NCBI RefSeq assembly: GCF_041435355.1
Contig: NZ_CP108442.1
Location: forward strand, 1,116,001 to 1,180,000
Direction: 5' to 3'
Length of the DNA: 64,000 nucleotides
Origin: Streptomyces sp. NBC_01276
GTDB lineage: Bacteria; Actinomycetota; Actinomycetes; Streptomycetales; Streptomycetaceae
Part shown: in pieces, positions 10,958 through 18,874 of the stretch
How positions within the stretch are numbered: the first letter of the stretch is position 1
How the letters are laid out: each line of letters opens with the position of its first letter
Notes under the pieces: model-generated
Told to the model about the DNA's origin: nothing
What the model saw: the letters and a program-made list of their open reading frames with translations, nothing else
The model's database searches: none
Program-made: the position numbers and the translations under genes

Positions 10958-11667
10958 TGACCGTGACCGTGAGTGTTGATGTCGTCCTGCCCTGTCTGAA
11001 CGAGGCCGAGGCCCTGCCCTGGGTACTCGCCCGCATCCCTCCCGGCTGGCGGGCCCTGGTCGTGGACAACGGGTCCACCGACGGCTCGGCGGAGATCGCC
11101 CGCTCCCTGGGCGCCACGGTGGTGACCGAGTCCCGGCGCGGGTTCGGCGCCGCCTGCCACGCGGGGCTGCTCGCCGCGCGGGCGGAGGTCGTGTGTTTCT
11201 GCGACTGCGACGCCTCCCTGGACCCCGGGCTGCTGACGGGCTTCGTGGCCGCCGTGGCCTCCGGCGAGGCGGACCTGGTGCTGGGCCGGCGCCGGCCGCG
11301 GGGCCTGCGCGACTGGCCCGCGCACGCCCGGGTGGGGAACCTGGTGCTGGCCCGGCTGCTGCGCCGCCGGACCGGGCTGCCCCTGCGCGACCTGGGCCCG
11401 CTGCGCGCGGCCCGGCGGGCCGGCCTGCTGGGCCTGGAACTGTCGGACCGCCGCTCGGGCTACCCGTTGCAGATGGTGGTGCGGGCCGCGGACGCGGGCT
11501 GGCGGGTACGGGAGGTGGACGTGCCGTACCTGCCGCGCGCCGGGAAGTCGAAGGTGACCGGCACCTGGCGGGGCACCTGGCAGGCCGTCCGCGACATGAG
11601 CCGGGTGCTGGCCGAACCCGCCGCGCCCGGCGCCCGCGACCGCGCCTCCGTCGGGGGGACCCGGTGA
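10957..11667 (+). CDS. Family 2 glycosyltransferase
   Basis: 236-aa GT-A fold enzyme resembling polyprenyl-phosphate mannosyl/glucosyltransferases: VVLPCLNEAEALPWVL, VVDNGSTDGS, RRGFGAACHAGL and the metal-binding D83xD85 (CDCDASLD). No C-terminal membrane domain. It would transfer a sugar from a nucleotide donor to a lipid phosphate or other acceptor. GTG at 10957 is preferred, with in-frame GTG at 10963 and 10969 as alternatives. First gene of a tightly overlapping three-gene operon (the stop overlaps the next GTG). Confidence 0.9.
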   Translation: MTVTVSVDVVLPCLNEAEALPWVLARIPPGWRALVVDNGSTDGSAEIARSLGATVVTESRRGFGAACHAGLLAARAEVVCFCDCDASLDPGLLTGFVAAVASGEADLVLGRRRPRGLRDWPAHARVGNLVLARLLRRRTGLPLRDLGPLRAARRAGLLGLELSDRRSGYPLQMVVRAADAGWRVREVDVPYLPRAGKSKVTGTWRGTWQAVRDMSRVLAEPAAPGARDRASVGGTR

Positions 11668-12293
11668 AGACGACCCTGCTGGTGATCGCGAAGGAACCCC
11701 TGCCGGGCCGGGTCAAGACCCGGCTCACCCCGCCGTTCACCCCGGCCGAGGCGGCCGCCCTGGCCGAGGCCTCGCTGGCCGACACCCTGGCCGCAGTCGC
11801 CGCGACCCCCGCCGCGCGCAGGGTCCTCGTACTCGACGGGCGGCCCGGTCCCTGGCTGCCGCCCGGGTTCGAGGTGCTCCCGCAGTCCGCAGGGACCCTG
11901 GACGAGCGTCTCGCGGCGGCCTTCGGAGCCTGCTCCGGGCCCGCGCTGCTGATCGGCATGGACACCCCGCAGGTCACGCCCGCGCTGCTGACCGTCGACT
12001 GGGACGGGTACGACGCCTGGTTCGGGCCCGCCGTGGACGGCGGCTTCTGGGCACTGGGCCTCGCCGAGCCCGACCCCGGGCTGCTGCGCGGGGTGCCGAT
12101 GTCGGTGGCGGAGACGGGAGCCGTCCAGTACGCGCGGCTGCGGGCGGCCGGGCTGCGGACCGGGCGGCTCCCGCTGCTGCGGGACGTGGACACGGCCGAG
12201 GACGCCCGGCGGGTGGCGGCCTCGGCTCCGGCGGGGGCGTTCGCGGCCCGGCTGGCGGCCCTGCCCGGCGGTGCGCCGGCGGTGCGGGGGTGA
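11664..12293 (+). CDS. DUF2064 (TIGR04282-type) glycosyltransferase-like protein
   Basis: 209-aa protein of the GT-A-like DUF2064 family, with the signature VIAKEPLPGRVKTRLTPPF at the N-terminus and LIGMDTPQVTP and DGGFWALGL further on. Family members usually accompany a GT2 and a methyltransferase, as here. The exact reaction is not established. GTG start overlaps the GT2 stop by 4 bases, and the stop overlaps the next GTG in the same way, so the three proteins are probably made in equal amounts. Confidence 0.88.
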   Translation: MKTTLLVIAKEPLPGRVKTRLTPPFTPAEAAALAEASLADTLAAVAATPAARRVLVLDGRPGPWLPPGFEVLPQSAGTLDERLAAAFGACSGPALLIGMDTPQVTPALLTVDWDGYDAWFGPAVDGGFWALGLAEPDPGLLRGVPMSVAETGAVQYARLRAAGLRTGRLPLLRDVDTAEDARRVAASAPAGAFAARLAALPGGAPAVRG

Positions 12294-12991
12294 CCGCCGC
12301 CGCGGCCTGGACGGCCGACGACCCGTACTCCCTCGCCCTGCGCAGCGGCCGGGGTCCCCTTTTCCTGCGGCGCGGGGACGGCTGGCTGTTGCCGCTGGAG
12401 GTGGAGCGCTGGTGCGAGGCCCCCGACGAGGCGGACCGGACCGTGCTGGGGCGCTGCCGCGGGACGGTGCTCGACATCGGCTGCGGCCCCGGGCGGCTGG
12501 TGGCGGCGCTGGCCGCCCGGGGCCACCGGGCGCTGGGCATCGACGTGAGCCCGGAGGCGGTGGCCCGTACGGCCCGCGCGGGCGGCAGCGCCCTGCGCCG
12601 CTCGGTCTTCGACTCCCTTCCCGGCGAGGGGCGTTGGGGCACGGCCCTGCTGATCGACGGGAACATCGGCATCGGCGGCGACCCGGCGGCCCTGCTGGGC
12701 CGGATGGCAGAGGTCCTCGCCGCCTCGGGGTCTCTGATCGTGGAGTGCGAGGAGGTGGAGGTGGACGAGCGCTGCGAGGTCCGGGTCGCGGACGGCCGCG
12801 GCGCGCAGGGCACGCCCTTCACCTGGGCCCGCGTCGGTGCCGCCGCGCTGACCGCGCACGCCGGGGCGCAGGGGTGGGTCCGCGCGGACCACTGGACGGT
12901 CGCGGGGCGCGTGTTCGTGGAACTGCGGCGTCCTGGAAGGACGCTCCCGCGGCCCTCGGACCGCCGGTCGGGGCGGACCGTACGCCCCTGA
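12290..12991 (+). CDS. Class I SAM-dependent methyltransferase
   Basis: 233-aa methyltransferase with SAM motif VLDIGCGPGRLVAALAARGHRALGIDVSPEA and the acidic post-motif. Coupled to DUF2064 by a GTGA overlap. Probably modifies the sugar or lipid made by this operon. The operon appears to end here: the next 333 bases are a repeat-containing gap. Confidence 0.88.
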   Translation: MTAAAAWTADDPYSLALRSGRGPLFLRRGDGWLLPLEVERWCEAPDEADRTVLGRCRGTVLDIGCGPGRLVAALAARGHRALGIDVSPEAVARTARAGGSALRRSVFDSLPGEGRWGTALLIDGNIGIGGDPAALLGRMAEVLAASGSLIVECEEVEVDERCEVRVADGRGAQGTPFTWARVGAAALTAHAGAQGWVRADHWTVAGRVFVELRRPGRTLPRPSDRRSGRTVRP

Positions 12992-13000
12992 ACGGTCCGG

Positions 13001-13080
13001 CGCCGCCCGGTGCCGCCCGGTGCCGACCGGTGCCGACCGGTGCGGTCGGGTGCCGTCCGGTGCCATCGGGTGCCGTGTCT
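13001..13080. repeat. Tandem decamer repeat, 8 units
   Basis: Eight consecutive 10-bp units, mostly tgccgNccgg in register (consensus TGCCGnCCGG), with units 5 to 8 diverged at 1-4 positions. They lie just after the methyltransferase stop, in the 12992-13324 gap. The rest of the gap (13081-13324) is GC-rich with several short palindromes (13090-13150) and the upstream region of the next gene. No coding sequence is supported. Confidence 0.8.
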
Positions 13081-13324
13081 GCGGCGGGCTCCGGCGCGGC
13101 CGCCCGCGGCCGCCCGCGGGCCGGGTCCGCGGGCGGTCGCGCCGCGCCGTACGGGGACGGCGCCCGGACCGTTCCTCCTGCTCAGCGGCGCTCGTTGGAC
13201 TTTCCGCCGATGGTGTCCGGCGGCCATGGTCCGGACAGCGCATTGCGCGGGGAGGTGCCGGCGCCTTGGATCGACGAGATCAAGACGGCGGGACCGCTGC
13301 CCGGCGTCGACCGGGGGGAAGCAC

Positions 13325-14719
13325 ATGACCACCATGCCCGACGGCCACACGCCCTGGCCCGAGGAGTTCGTCGACCGCTACTGGGCTGCCGGGCACTGGC
13401 GTGGCAACACGCTGGACAACCTGCTGCGCGACTGGGCCCTGCGGTACGGACCGCGCACCGCGCTCGTGCACGGCGGCACCCGCCTCACGTACGCGCACCT
13501 GAACCGGCGCGTGGACCGCATGGCGGCCGGAATCCGGCTGCTCGGCCTGCGGCCCGGCCAACGGGTCGTCGTCCAGCTGCCGAACGTGCCCGAATTCGTC
13601 GTCACGGCCTTCGCGCTGATGCGCGCCGGGGTGGTCCCCGTGTTCTGTCCGGTCTCGCACCGCGCGCCCGAGGTGTCACGGCTCGTGCGGGTCACCGGGG
13701 CCGTCGGCTACGTCGCCCCCTCGACGTACCGGGGCTTCGACCACACGGCGATGGCCGCGGAGATCGCGGCCCGAGAACCCTTCCTGCGGCGGGTGTTCAC
13801 CCTCGGAACGCCGGACTCCCCCGCCCCGTACGGCGGCGGCTTCACGACCGACCCGGCGGGCTGCCACTACTTCCCGCTGGGCTCCGTCGACGCCCCGCCC
13901 GGCCCGGCGCTCGCGCGGGGCGCGGACCGGGTGGCCCTCATGTTCCTCTCCGGCGGCCGCTCCGCGACGCCCGTGCTCGTTCCGCGCACCCACGACGACT
14001 ACGCCTACCAGGCGCGGGCCGTCGCCGAGCTGGTGTCGCTGACCTCGGACGACGTGTACCTGGCTGCTCTGCCCGCCGGGGCCGACTTCGCCTTCGGCTG
14101 CCCCGGAGTCGTCGGGACGCTCTCCGTCGGCGGCACGGTCGTCCTGGTCGAGGACCCGGGGCCCGCCACGTGCCTTCCGGTCGTCGAACGGGAGCGGGTC
14201 ACCGTCACGTCGCTGTCGCCCGCCACCGTCCGGCTCTGGCTCGACGCGCCCGGCCCGGTCCGGGCCGGCACGAGCAGTCTGCGCCTGGTGCAGGTCGGCG
14301 GCGCGCCTCTGGAGCGGGAGACCGTCGAACGGATCGGCCCCGCATGGGGCGCTCGCCCGCAGCGGGTCTTCGGCATGCCCGAGGGGCTGCTGGTCCTGAC
14401 CCGGCCCGACGATCCGGCCGAGACCGTGCTCACCACGCAGGGCCGCCCGCTCTCGCCGGACGACGAGATCCGCCTGGTCGACGCCGACGGCCGGGACGTG
14501 CCCGACGGGGAGCCTGGCGAACTCCTCGTCCGGGGCCCGTACACCGTGCGGGGCTACTACCGGGCGCCCGAAGAGAACGCCCGCGCCTTCACCGCCGACG
14601 GCCGCTTCCGCACCGGCGCCCGCGCGCGGCGCACCCCGGACGGCAACCTGGTGGTGGTGTCCCGCTTCATCGACCCCGCCTGGCCGGTCGAGGCGGAGGC
14701 CGACGCCGTCCTCCCGTAG
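13325..14719 (+). CDS. Degenerate 2,3-dihydroxybenzoate-AMP-ligase-like protein
   Basis: 464-aa member of the ANL adenylating family, closest in wording to EntE/DhbE. The core is recognisable (PWPEEFVDRYWAAGHWRGNTL, QLPNVPEF, FGMPEGLLVLTRPDD). Key parts are lost: the P-loop motif A3, normally SGGTTGxPK, reads SGGRSATPVLVPRTH (209-223), without the Thr-Thr-Gly and Lys. The ATP-ribose motif TGD reads FRTGARAR (428-435), without the Asp. The protein stops about 75-80 residues short, so the C-terminal lid with its catalytic Lys is missing, and the hinge is scrambled. Probably catalytically dead or repurposed. ATG at 13325 fits the family N-terminus. Confidence 0.8.
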   Translation: MTTMPDGHTPWPEEFVDRYWAAGHWRGNTLDNLLRDWALRYGPRTALVHGGTRLTYAHLNRRVDRMAAGIRLLGLRPGQRVVVQLPNVPEFVVTAFALMRAGVVPVFCPVSHRAPEVSRLVRVTGAVGYVAPSTYRGFDHTAMAAEIAAREPFLRRVFTLGTPDSPAPYGGGFTTDPAGCHYFPLGSVDAPPGPALARGADRVALMFLSGGRSATPVLVPRTHDDYAYQARAVAELVSLTSDDVYLAALPAGADFAFGCPGVVGTLSVGGTVVLVEDPGPATCLPVVERERVTVTSLSPATVRLWLDAPGPVRAGTSSLRLVQVGGAPLERETVERIGPAWGARPQRVFGMPEGLLVLTRPDDPAETVLTTQGRPLSPDDEIRLVDADGRDVPDGEPGELLVRGPYTVRGYYRAPEENARAFTADGRFRTGARARRTPDGNLVVVSRFIDPAWPVEAEADAVLP

Positions 14720-14747
14720 GAGGACCTTACGGAACCCGCCCGACCGC

Positions 14748-15560
14748 TCAGACCCGTTCGAAGACGTGCGTGTGGCCGATGGACGTGAAGCCGCGCCTGG
14801 CGTACCACGTACGCGGCCAGTCCTGGGTGTCCGCGATCAGGAAGCGGATGCCGCACCCCGCGTCGGCGGCCCGGCGCAGGGCCGTGTCCAGGACCGCTCC
14901 GGCGTGCCCGCGGCCGAGGTGGGCCTCGGCGGTGACCAGGTCCTCGACCTGGGCCGTGCCCGTTCGCGGGTCGGCGTAGAGGTCGGCCCAGGAGGCGATC
15001 TCGCCCTCGCCGGTGCGGGAGCCTATGAACCGTACGAACTCGGCGCCGCGACGACGGGCACCGCGCTGTTCGACGAGGGCCCGGACGGTCTCCTCCCCGG
15101 CCTCCGGCAGGAAGCCCTGCCAACGCCGGGTCAGCGGGGCCCGCAGCGCGTCGAGTTCCACCTCCCGGGCGTGCGCGCCGTCCGGGACGGACCCGGTGTG
15201 CAGCATGACGAGGTAGGAGGAGTGCGTGTACCCGGCCCGGGTCAGCCACGGCGCGCAGGCCGCCGCGGTGACGTCGTCGAAGACGGAGACCATCCGGTGC
15301 CCCAGGTGCCCCAGGAGCTCCTCGGCCCGTGCGGGCAGCGCCCCGGGGTCGACGGCCCGCTCCACGACGATCTGGTTGGCGGACCAGGTGCGGGCGAAGG
15401 CGTCGTCGAGGGCCGCGAACCCGCCCGGGAACTCGACGGTCCGTGCCGCCTGACGGCGCGCGAAGGCGGTCAGGAAGGCGCTGATCCGCGGGAGTTCGGT
15501 GCCCGGTTCGATCGGCTGCGGCTGCGGCTGCTGCGTGTGCTGCGTCGGCTCGGTCGGCAT
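14748..15560 (-). CDS. GNAT acetyltransferase, two-domain
   Basis: 270-aa protein. The N-terminal 125 residues are a divergent GNAT-like half, and residues about 130-270 form the active GNAT domain (VEDLVTAEAHLGRGHAGAVLDTALRRA as the acetyl-CoA loop, then TWYARRGFTSIGHTHVFERV). The N-terminus is Gln/Pro-rich. It lies 9 bases after the small membrane protein gene on the same strand and converges on the ligase-like gene. Substrate unknown. Confidence 0.85.
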   Translation of the reverse strand: MPTEPTQHTQQPQPQPIEPGTELPRISAFLTAFARRQAARTVEFPGGFAALDDAFARTWSANQIVVERAVDPGALPARAEELLGHLGHRMVSVFDDVTAAACAPWLTRAGYTHSSYLVMLHTGSVPDGAHAREVELDALRAPLTRRWQGFLPEAGEETVRALVEQRGARRRGAEFVRFIGSRTGEGEIASWADLYADPRTGTAQVEDLVTAEAHLGRGHAGAVLDTALRRAADAGCGIRFLIADTQDWPRTWYARRGFTSIGHTHVFERV

Positions 15561-15569
15561 GGTCCGAGC

Positions 15570-16052
15570 CTAGGCATCGGGTCCCCACCGCCGCCCCCGA
15601 TTTTCCGCCTGTCGGCTTCCGGCCCCGCCCGGCCCGCCGGCGGTCCGGGTTCCGGTTTCCGGGCGGCCGCGGCCCCGGCGGCGCGAGACGGTCACGGCGA
15701 CGGCGGTGACGACCACCACCGCGCCCAGCACGATCAGCAGGTTCCTCCCGTACGGCAGCGGCAGGGCCGTCGGGTTGGCCGCGCCCCCCGGCCGCAGCAG
15801 CGCGGGCAGCGTGACGAGCACCAGCGCGCCCCCGGTGATCAGCCCCCCGCGTACGGGTCCCCGCGCGGGGGCCGCGGCGAGGAGCAGTCCGGCGGCCAGT
15901 ACGAGCGGGGCGACGACCCCGTCGTGCAGGACGAGCGAGCCGCCGAGCCAGACGAGCAGGTCCAGCGGGTCGGGCAGGGCGGCCACCAGCCAGCCCCCGA
16001 CCGCGATCAGGAGCAGGCCGAACGCGCCCAGTGCGCAACGGAGGGCCTTCAC
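15570..16052 (-). CDS. Small membrane protein, partner of the molybdoenzyme
   Basis: 160-aa protein with about four hydrophobic helices (residues 5-25, 30-60, 68-85, 105-123) and a basic Gly/Arg-rich tail. I do not recognise a named family. GTG start overlaps the molybdoenzyme stop (GTGA), so it is translated with it and may be a membrane subunit or assembly partner. Confidence 0.75.
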   Translation of the reverse strand: MKALRCALGAFGLLLIAVGGWLVAALPDPLDLLVWLGGSLVLHDGVVAPLVLAAGLLLAAAPARGPVRGGLITGGALVLVTLPALLRPGGAANPTALPLPYGRNLLIVLGAVVVVTAVAVTVSRRRGRGRPETGTRTAGGPGGAGSRQAENRGRRWGPDA

Positions 16053-17290
16053 AGCACCTCCAGCAGGGTGACCCACTTGGTCTGGAGCACCCCGGGCCGG
16101 TTCGGCGCGATGATCCGCGCCGGGTAGCCGTGGTCGGGCGAGAGCACCTGCCCGTTGAGTTCCAGCGCGAGCAGGGTGAGCGGGTCCTCGGCGTGGTCCC
16201 GTCCCATCTCCATGACGCGGTAGGCGCCGCCGGACTCCATGGAGGTGACGCGCAGCCCGGCGCCCGGCGGTGCGCCCGCGCGGGCGAGCAGGTCCCTGAT
16301 CCGCACCCCGCTCCAGGCCGCCTGGGCGCTCCAGCCCTCCACGCAGGCGATCGGCAGGTCGGCCCGCGCCCGGGGCAGGGAGCGCAGCTGGGGGAGCGTC
16401 AGCGTGTACGGGCGGGGGCCGCGCACCTCCAGCCGCCAGTCGCGCAGCCGGTCGGGCCCGATCCCGGCCGCTGCGGCCGTCCGGTTGACGGGCAGGCCCT
16501 GCGGCCCGTGGCCGGGGTGCCGGGGGCCGAGCAGGTCGAGGAGCGCCAGCGGGGTGAAGGACTGGCCGACGGTGGTCACCGTGACCGCGCCGACGGCGGC
16601 GGCCGTCCCGAGGAGCAGCGACCGCCGGTCCGGCCCGTCCGCGGCGGGCAGCAGGCGGGTGCCGGGCGAACGCGCGGTCCAGTGGTCCCTGATCTCGGGG
16701 GCCTTGAGGGCGATGTGCAGCAGGATGGACCCGGTCACGACCCAGCCGAGGGCGAAGTGCGTCTCGACGAAGCCCAACGGCCAGGGGTACCACTGCACGA
16801 TGTTGAGGAGTCCGGTGGCGACCTCCAGTACGGCGGTCGCGACCAGGACGGCCACCGACAGCCGCTCCAGGGCGTGCCGTACGCCGCGCACGGGCGGCCA
16901 CGCGAAGAGCCGGGGGTAGACGGTCCACAGCTTGACGAGCAGCAGCACGACCGCGGCGGTCCCGGAGGCGACGTGCAGGCCCTGGGTGAGCCGGTAGCCC
17001 CAGGCGGGCCGGGTGGGGAGGGAGTCGGCGGCCCAGGCCGGCGGGTGCTGGAGGTAGTGGCTGATCAGCCCGGTCACGAAGCAGACGGCGAAGGCGGCGG
17101 CGAGTGGGCGGCCGACGGCGGTGGCGGTACGGGCGTCGTGCAGGCGGCCGGAGGAGCCGGGCGGGCGTACGGCCGCCAGGGCCGCCTTCGCCCGGCCGAC
17201 CGCCCCCCGTGCCGGCGGCACCGGCCCGGGGTCGTCGGCGGGGCCGTCCGTGAGCGACGGGTCACAGGGCGGTGGGGGGTCGGAAGTCAT
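16049..17290 (-). CDS. Membrane-anchored SUOX-type molybdopterin oxidoreductase
   Basis: 413-aa protein. Residues 60-200 hold four helices with several His residues in the cytochrome b561/FdnI manner (possible haem ligands). A further helix follows DRRSLLLG (222-229), and then comes a sulfite-oxidase/MsrP-like molybdopterin domain whose Mo-ligating cysteine is C316 (PIACVEGW), ending RIIAPNRPGVLQTKWVTLLEVL. It probably passes electrons between a quinone pool and an outside substrate, perhaps oxidised protein or lipid groups. ATG at 17290 chosen because a -10-like box ends 7 bases before it; ATG at 17299 is possible. Confidence 0.9.
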   Translation of the reverse strand: MTSDPPPPCDPSLTDGPADDPGPVPPARGAVGRAKAALAAVRPPGSSGRLHDARTATAVGRPLAAAFAVCFVTGLISHYLQHPPAWAADSLPTRPAWGYRLTQGLHVASGTAAVVLLLVKLWTVYPRLFAWPPVRGVRHALERLSVAVLVATAVLEVATGLLNIVQWYPWPLGFVETHFALGWVVTGSILLHIALKAPEIRDHWTARSPGTRLLPAADGPDRRSLLLGTAAAVGAVTVTTVGQSFTPLALLDLLGPRHPGHGPQGLPVNRTAAAAGIGPDRLRDWRLEVRGPRPYTLTLPQLRSLPRARADLPIACVEGWSAQAAWSGVRIRDLLARAGAPPGAGLRVTSMESGGAYRVMEMGRDHAEDPLTLLALELNGQVLSPDHGYPARIIAPNRPGVLQTKWVTLLEVL

Positions 17291-17303
17291 GCTCCCCATC
17301 ACA
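17290..17303 (-). promoter_or_regulatory. Predicted -10 box, leaderless molybdoenzyme promoter
   Basis: On the minus strand TGTGAT (17303-17298) ends 7 bases before the ATG at 17290. It is 32 bases downstream of the 17-bp element, exactly as in the GT2 promoter. Confidence 0.45.
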
Positions 17304-17335
17304 CCGTCCCGGGGGCCTGCGCGGGCCGTCCGGGA

Positions 17336-17352
17336 CCTTACGAAACGCGGAC
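17336..17352 (-). promoter_or_regulatory. Shared 17-bp operator, copy 2
   Basis: The plus strand reads CCTTACGAAACGCGGAC, the exact reverse complement of 10896-10912. It lies between the divergent molybdoenzyme and GT87 genes, and could serve both. Confidence 0.65.
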
Positions 17353-17391
17353 GCCGGGCCCGGTCAGGGGTCTTGCGGCGGCCCGCGCTGC

Positions 17392-17405
17392 CAGGCTGGC
17401 GACCA
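17392..17405 (+). promoter_or_regulatory. Predicted -10 box, leaderless GT87 promoter
   Basis: CAGGCT (17392-17397) is 7 bases from the ATG at 17405. No SD is present in between. Confidence 0.4.
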
Positions 17406-18874
17406 TGGACCACCCCCGCCTCCGCCCCCGTCCGGGCCCCCGCCCCCGCGCCGCCGCCCGCATCCCGGTCGCCGTGACCGCGCTGCTGCTCACCGCGCTG
17501 ACCGGCGTGCTCGTCGCCGCCGTCCGCTACGACGCGTACTTCACCGACCCGGCCGGGCTCCTCGGCTGGTACGCCGCCGCCTGGGCCCTGTTCGGGGCGG
17601 CCGTGTGGTCGCTGCGCCGGGTGCCGACCCGCCGCGTGGTCCCCCTGCTGCTGGCCGGGGCGCTGGCGGTGGCCGGGGCGGGGCTCGCCGGGCCGCCGCT
17701 GACCAGTACCGATTCCTTCCGCTACGCCTGGGACGGCCGGGTCCAGGCCGCCGGAACCTCCCCTTACGACCGCGCCCCGGCGGATCCGGCGCTGCGGCCC
17801 CTGCGCGACGCCTGGCTCTTCCCCCACACGCCCGCCGCCTGCGCCGGACCCGCCCGGGTCGTCGTCGAGCCGGGGGTCTGCACCCGGATCAACCGGCCCG
17901 CGGTGCACACCATCTACCCGCCCGTCGCGGAGGGGTACTTCGCCCTGGTGCACTTCCTCTCGCCGCCCGGCGTGCGCCACAAGGCGCTCCAGGCCGGCGG
18001 GGCCCTGACGGCGTTCGCGGTGACCGTGGGGCTGCTGCTGATCCTGCGGCGCCGGGGCGCTGACCCCCGTACGGCGGCCTGGTGGGCGTGGTGCCCGGCG
18101 GTGGCGGTGGAGGCGGTGAACAACGCGCACGTGGACGGGCTCGCCGTGCTGCTGTCGGTGGCCGCGCTGGGGGTGGTGGTGCGCCGACGGGCCCTGGGCG
18201 GAGTCCTGTTCGGCCTGGCCGTGGCGGCGAAGCTGCTGCCCGCGGTCCTGCTGCCGGGCGCGCTGGCCGGCGTACGGCGGTGGCGGGACGCGGCGGTGCT
18301 GCTGCTGCCCGCCGCGGCGGTGGTGGGGCTGGCGTACCTGCCGTACGTGCTGTGGTCGCGCTCGTCGGTCTTCGGCTACCTGGGCGGCTACGCCGAGGAG
18401 GAGGGGTACGGGGATCCGGGTGCGGGCGGCCGGTACGCGCTGCTGCGGCTGGTGCTGCCGGACGCGTGGGCGGTCCCGGCGGTGGTGGCCGGGATGCTCG
18501 CGGTGGTGGCGTACGTCTGGTGGCGCGGGGATCCCGAACGGCCGTGGAGCGGGGCCCTGCTGGTGACGGGGACGGCCTTCCTGCTGATGACCCCGGGGTA
18601 CTCCTGGTACGCGCTGCTGCCGGTGGCCCTGGTGGCGCTGGACGGCCGGGCCGAGTGGCTGGGGGTGGCCGTCGCCGGGGCGGTCGTCTACGTGGGCCGG
18701 GTGCCGCTGGGCGGGGCGACCGTGGAGGTGGCGTACGGGCTGGCGGGCGCGGCGGTGCTGGCCGGCTGGGCGCTGCGCCGCCGCGCCGGGGCCCGGGACG
18801 GAGAGGGGTCTCGTCCCGGGCCGCGGCGCGGACGGGTGGGCGGTGGTCAGCCGATGTGGAAGGAGTCCCCGTAG
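17405..18874 (+). CDS. GT87-like polyprenol-phosphate-dependent mannosyltransferase
   Basis: 489-aa polytopic GT-C enzyme with about 10-12 helices. The first loop has DSFRYAWDGRVQAAGTSPYDRAPADP, the conserved acidic catalytic loop of GT87/PimE-like enzymes, followed by RPAVHTIYPPVAEGYFALVH and NNAHVDGLAVLLSV. It transfers sugars outside the membrane from a polyprenyl-phosphate donor, which the GT2 at 10957 could supply. Divergent from the molybdoenzyme, sharing the operator. The last 28 bases overlap the convergent chitosanase gene. Confidence 0.88.
   Translation: MDHPRLRPRPGPRPRAAARIPVAVTALLLTALTGVLVAAVRYDAYFTDPAGLLGWYAAAWALFGAAVWSLRRVPTRRVVPLLLAGALAVAGAGLAGPPLTSTDSFRYAWDGRVQAAGTSPYDRAPADPALRPLRDAWLFPHTPAACAGPARVVVEPGVCTRINRPAVHTIYPPVAEGYFALVHFLSPPGVRHKALQAGGALTAFAVTVGLLLILRRRGADPRTAAWWAWCPAVAVEAVNNAHVDGLAVLLSVAALGVVVRRRALGGVLFGLAVAAKLLPAVLLPGALAGVRRWRDAAVLLLPAAAVVGLAYLPYVLWSRSSVFGYLGGYAEEEGYGDPGAGGRYALLRLVLPDAWAVPAVVAGMLAVVAYVWWRGDPERPWSGALLVTGTAFLLMTPGYSWYALLPVALVALDGRAEWLGVAVAGAVVYVGRVPLGGATVEVAYGLAGAAVLAGWALRRRAGARDGEGSRPGPRRGRVGGGQPMWKESP

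Noticed and set aside
13001..13080. The decamer array as a CRISPR.
   Set aside because: Units are 10 bp with no spacers and no cas genes nearby.
10835..13243. An 800-residue in-frame extension upstream of the response regulator.
   Set aside because: It runs antisense through GT2, DUF2064 and methyltransferase genes; the regulator has a family-consistent ATG with a good SD at 10834.
13010..13324. N-terminal extension of the ligase-like protein reading through the decamer repeat.
   Set aside because: The family N-terminus begins at ATG 13325; the extension only translates the repeat and palindromes.
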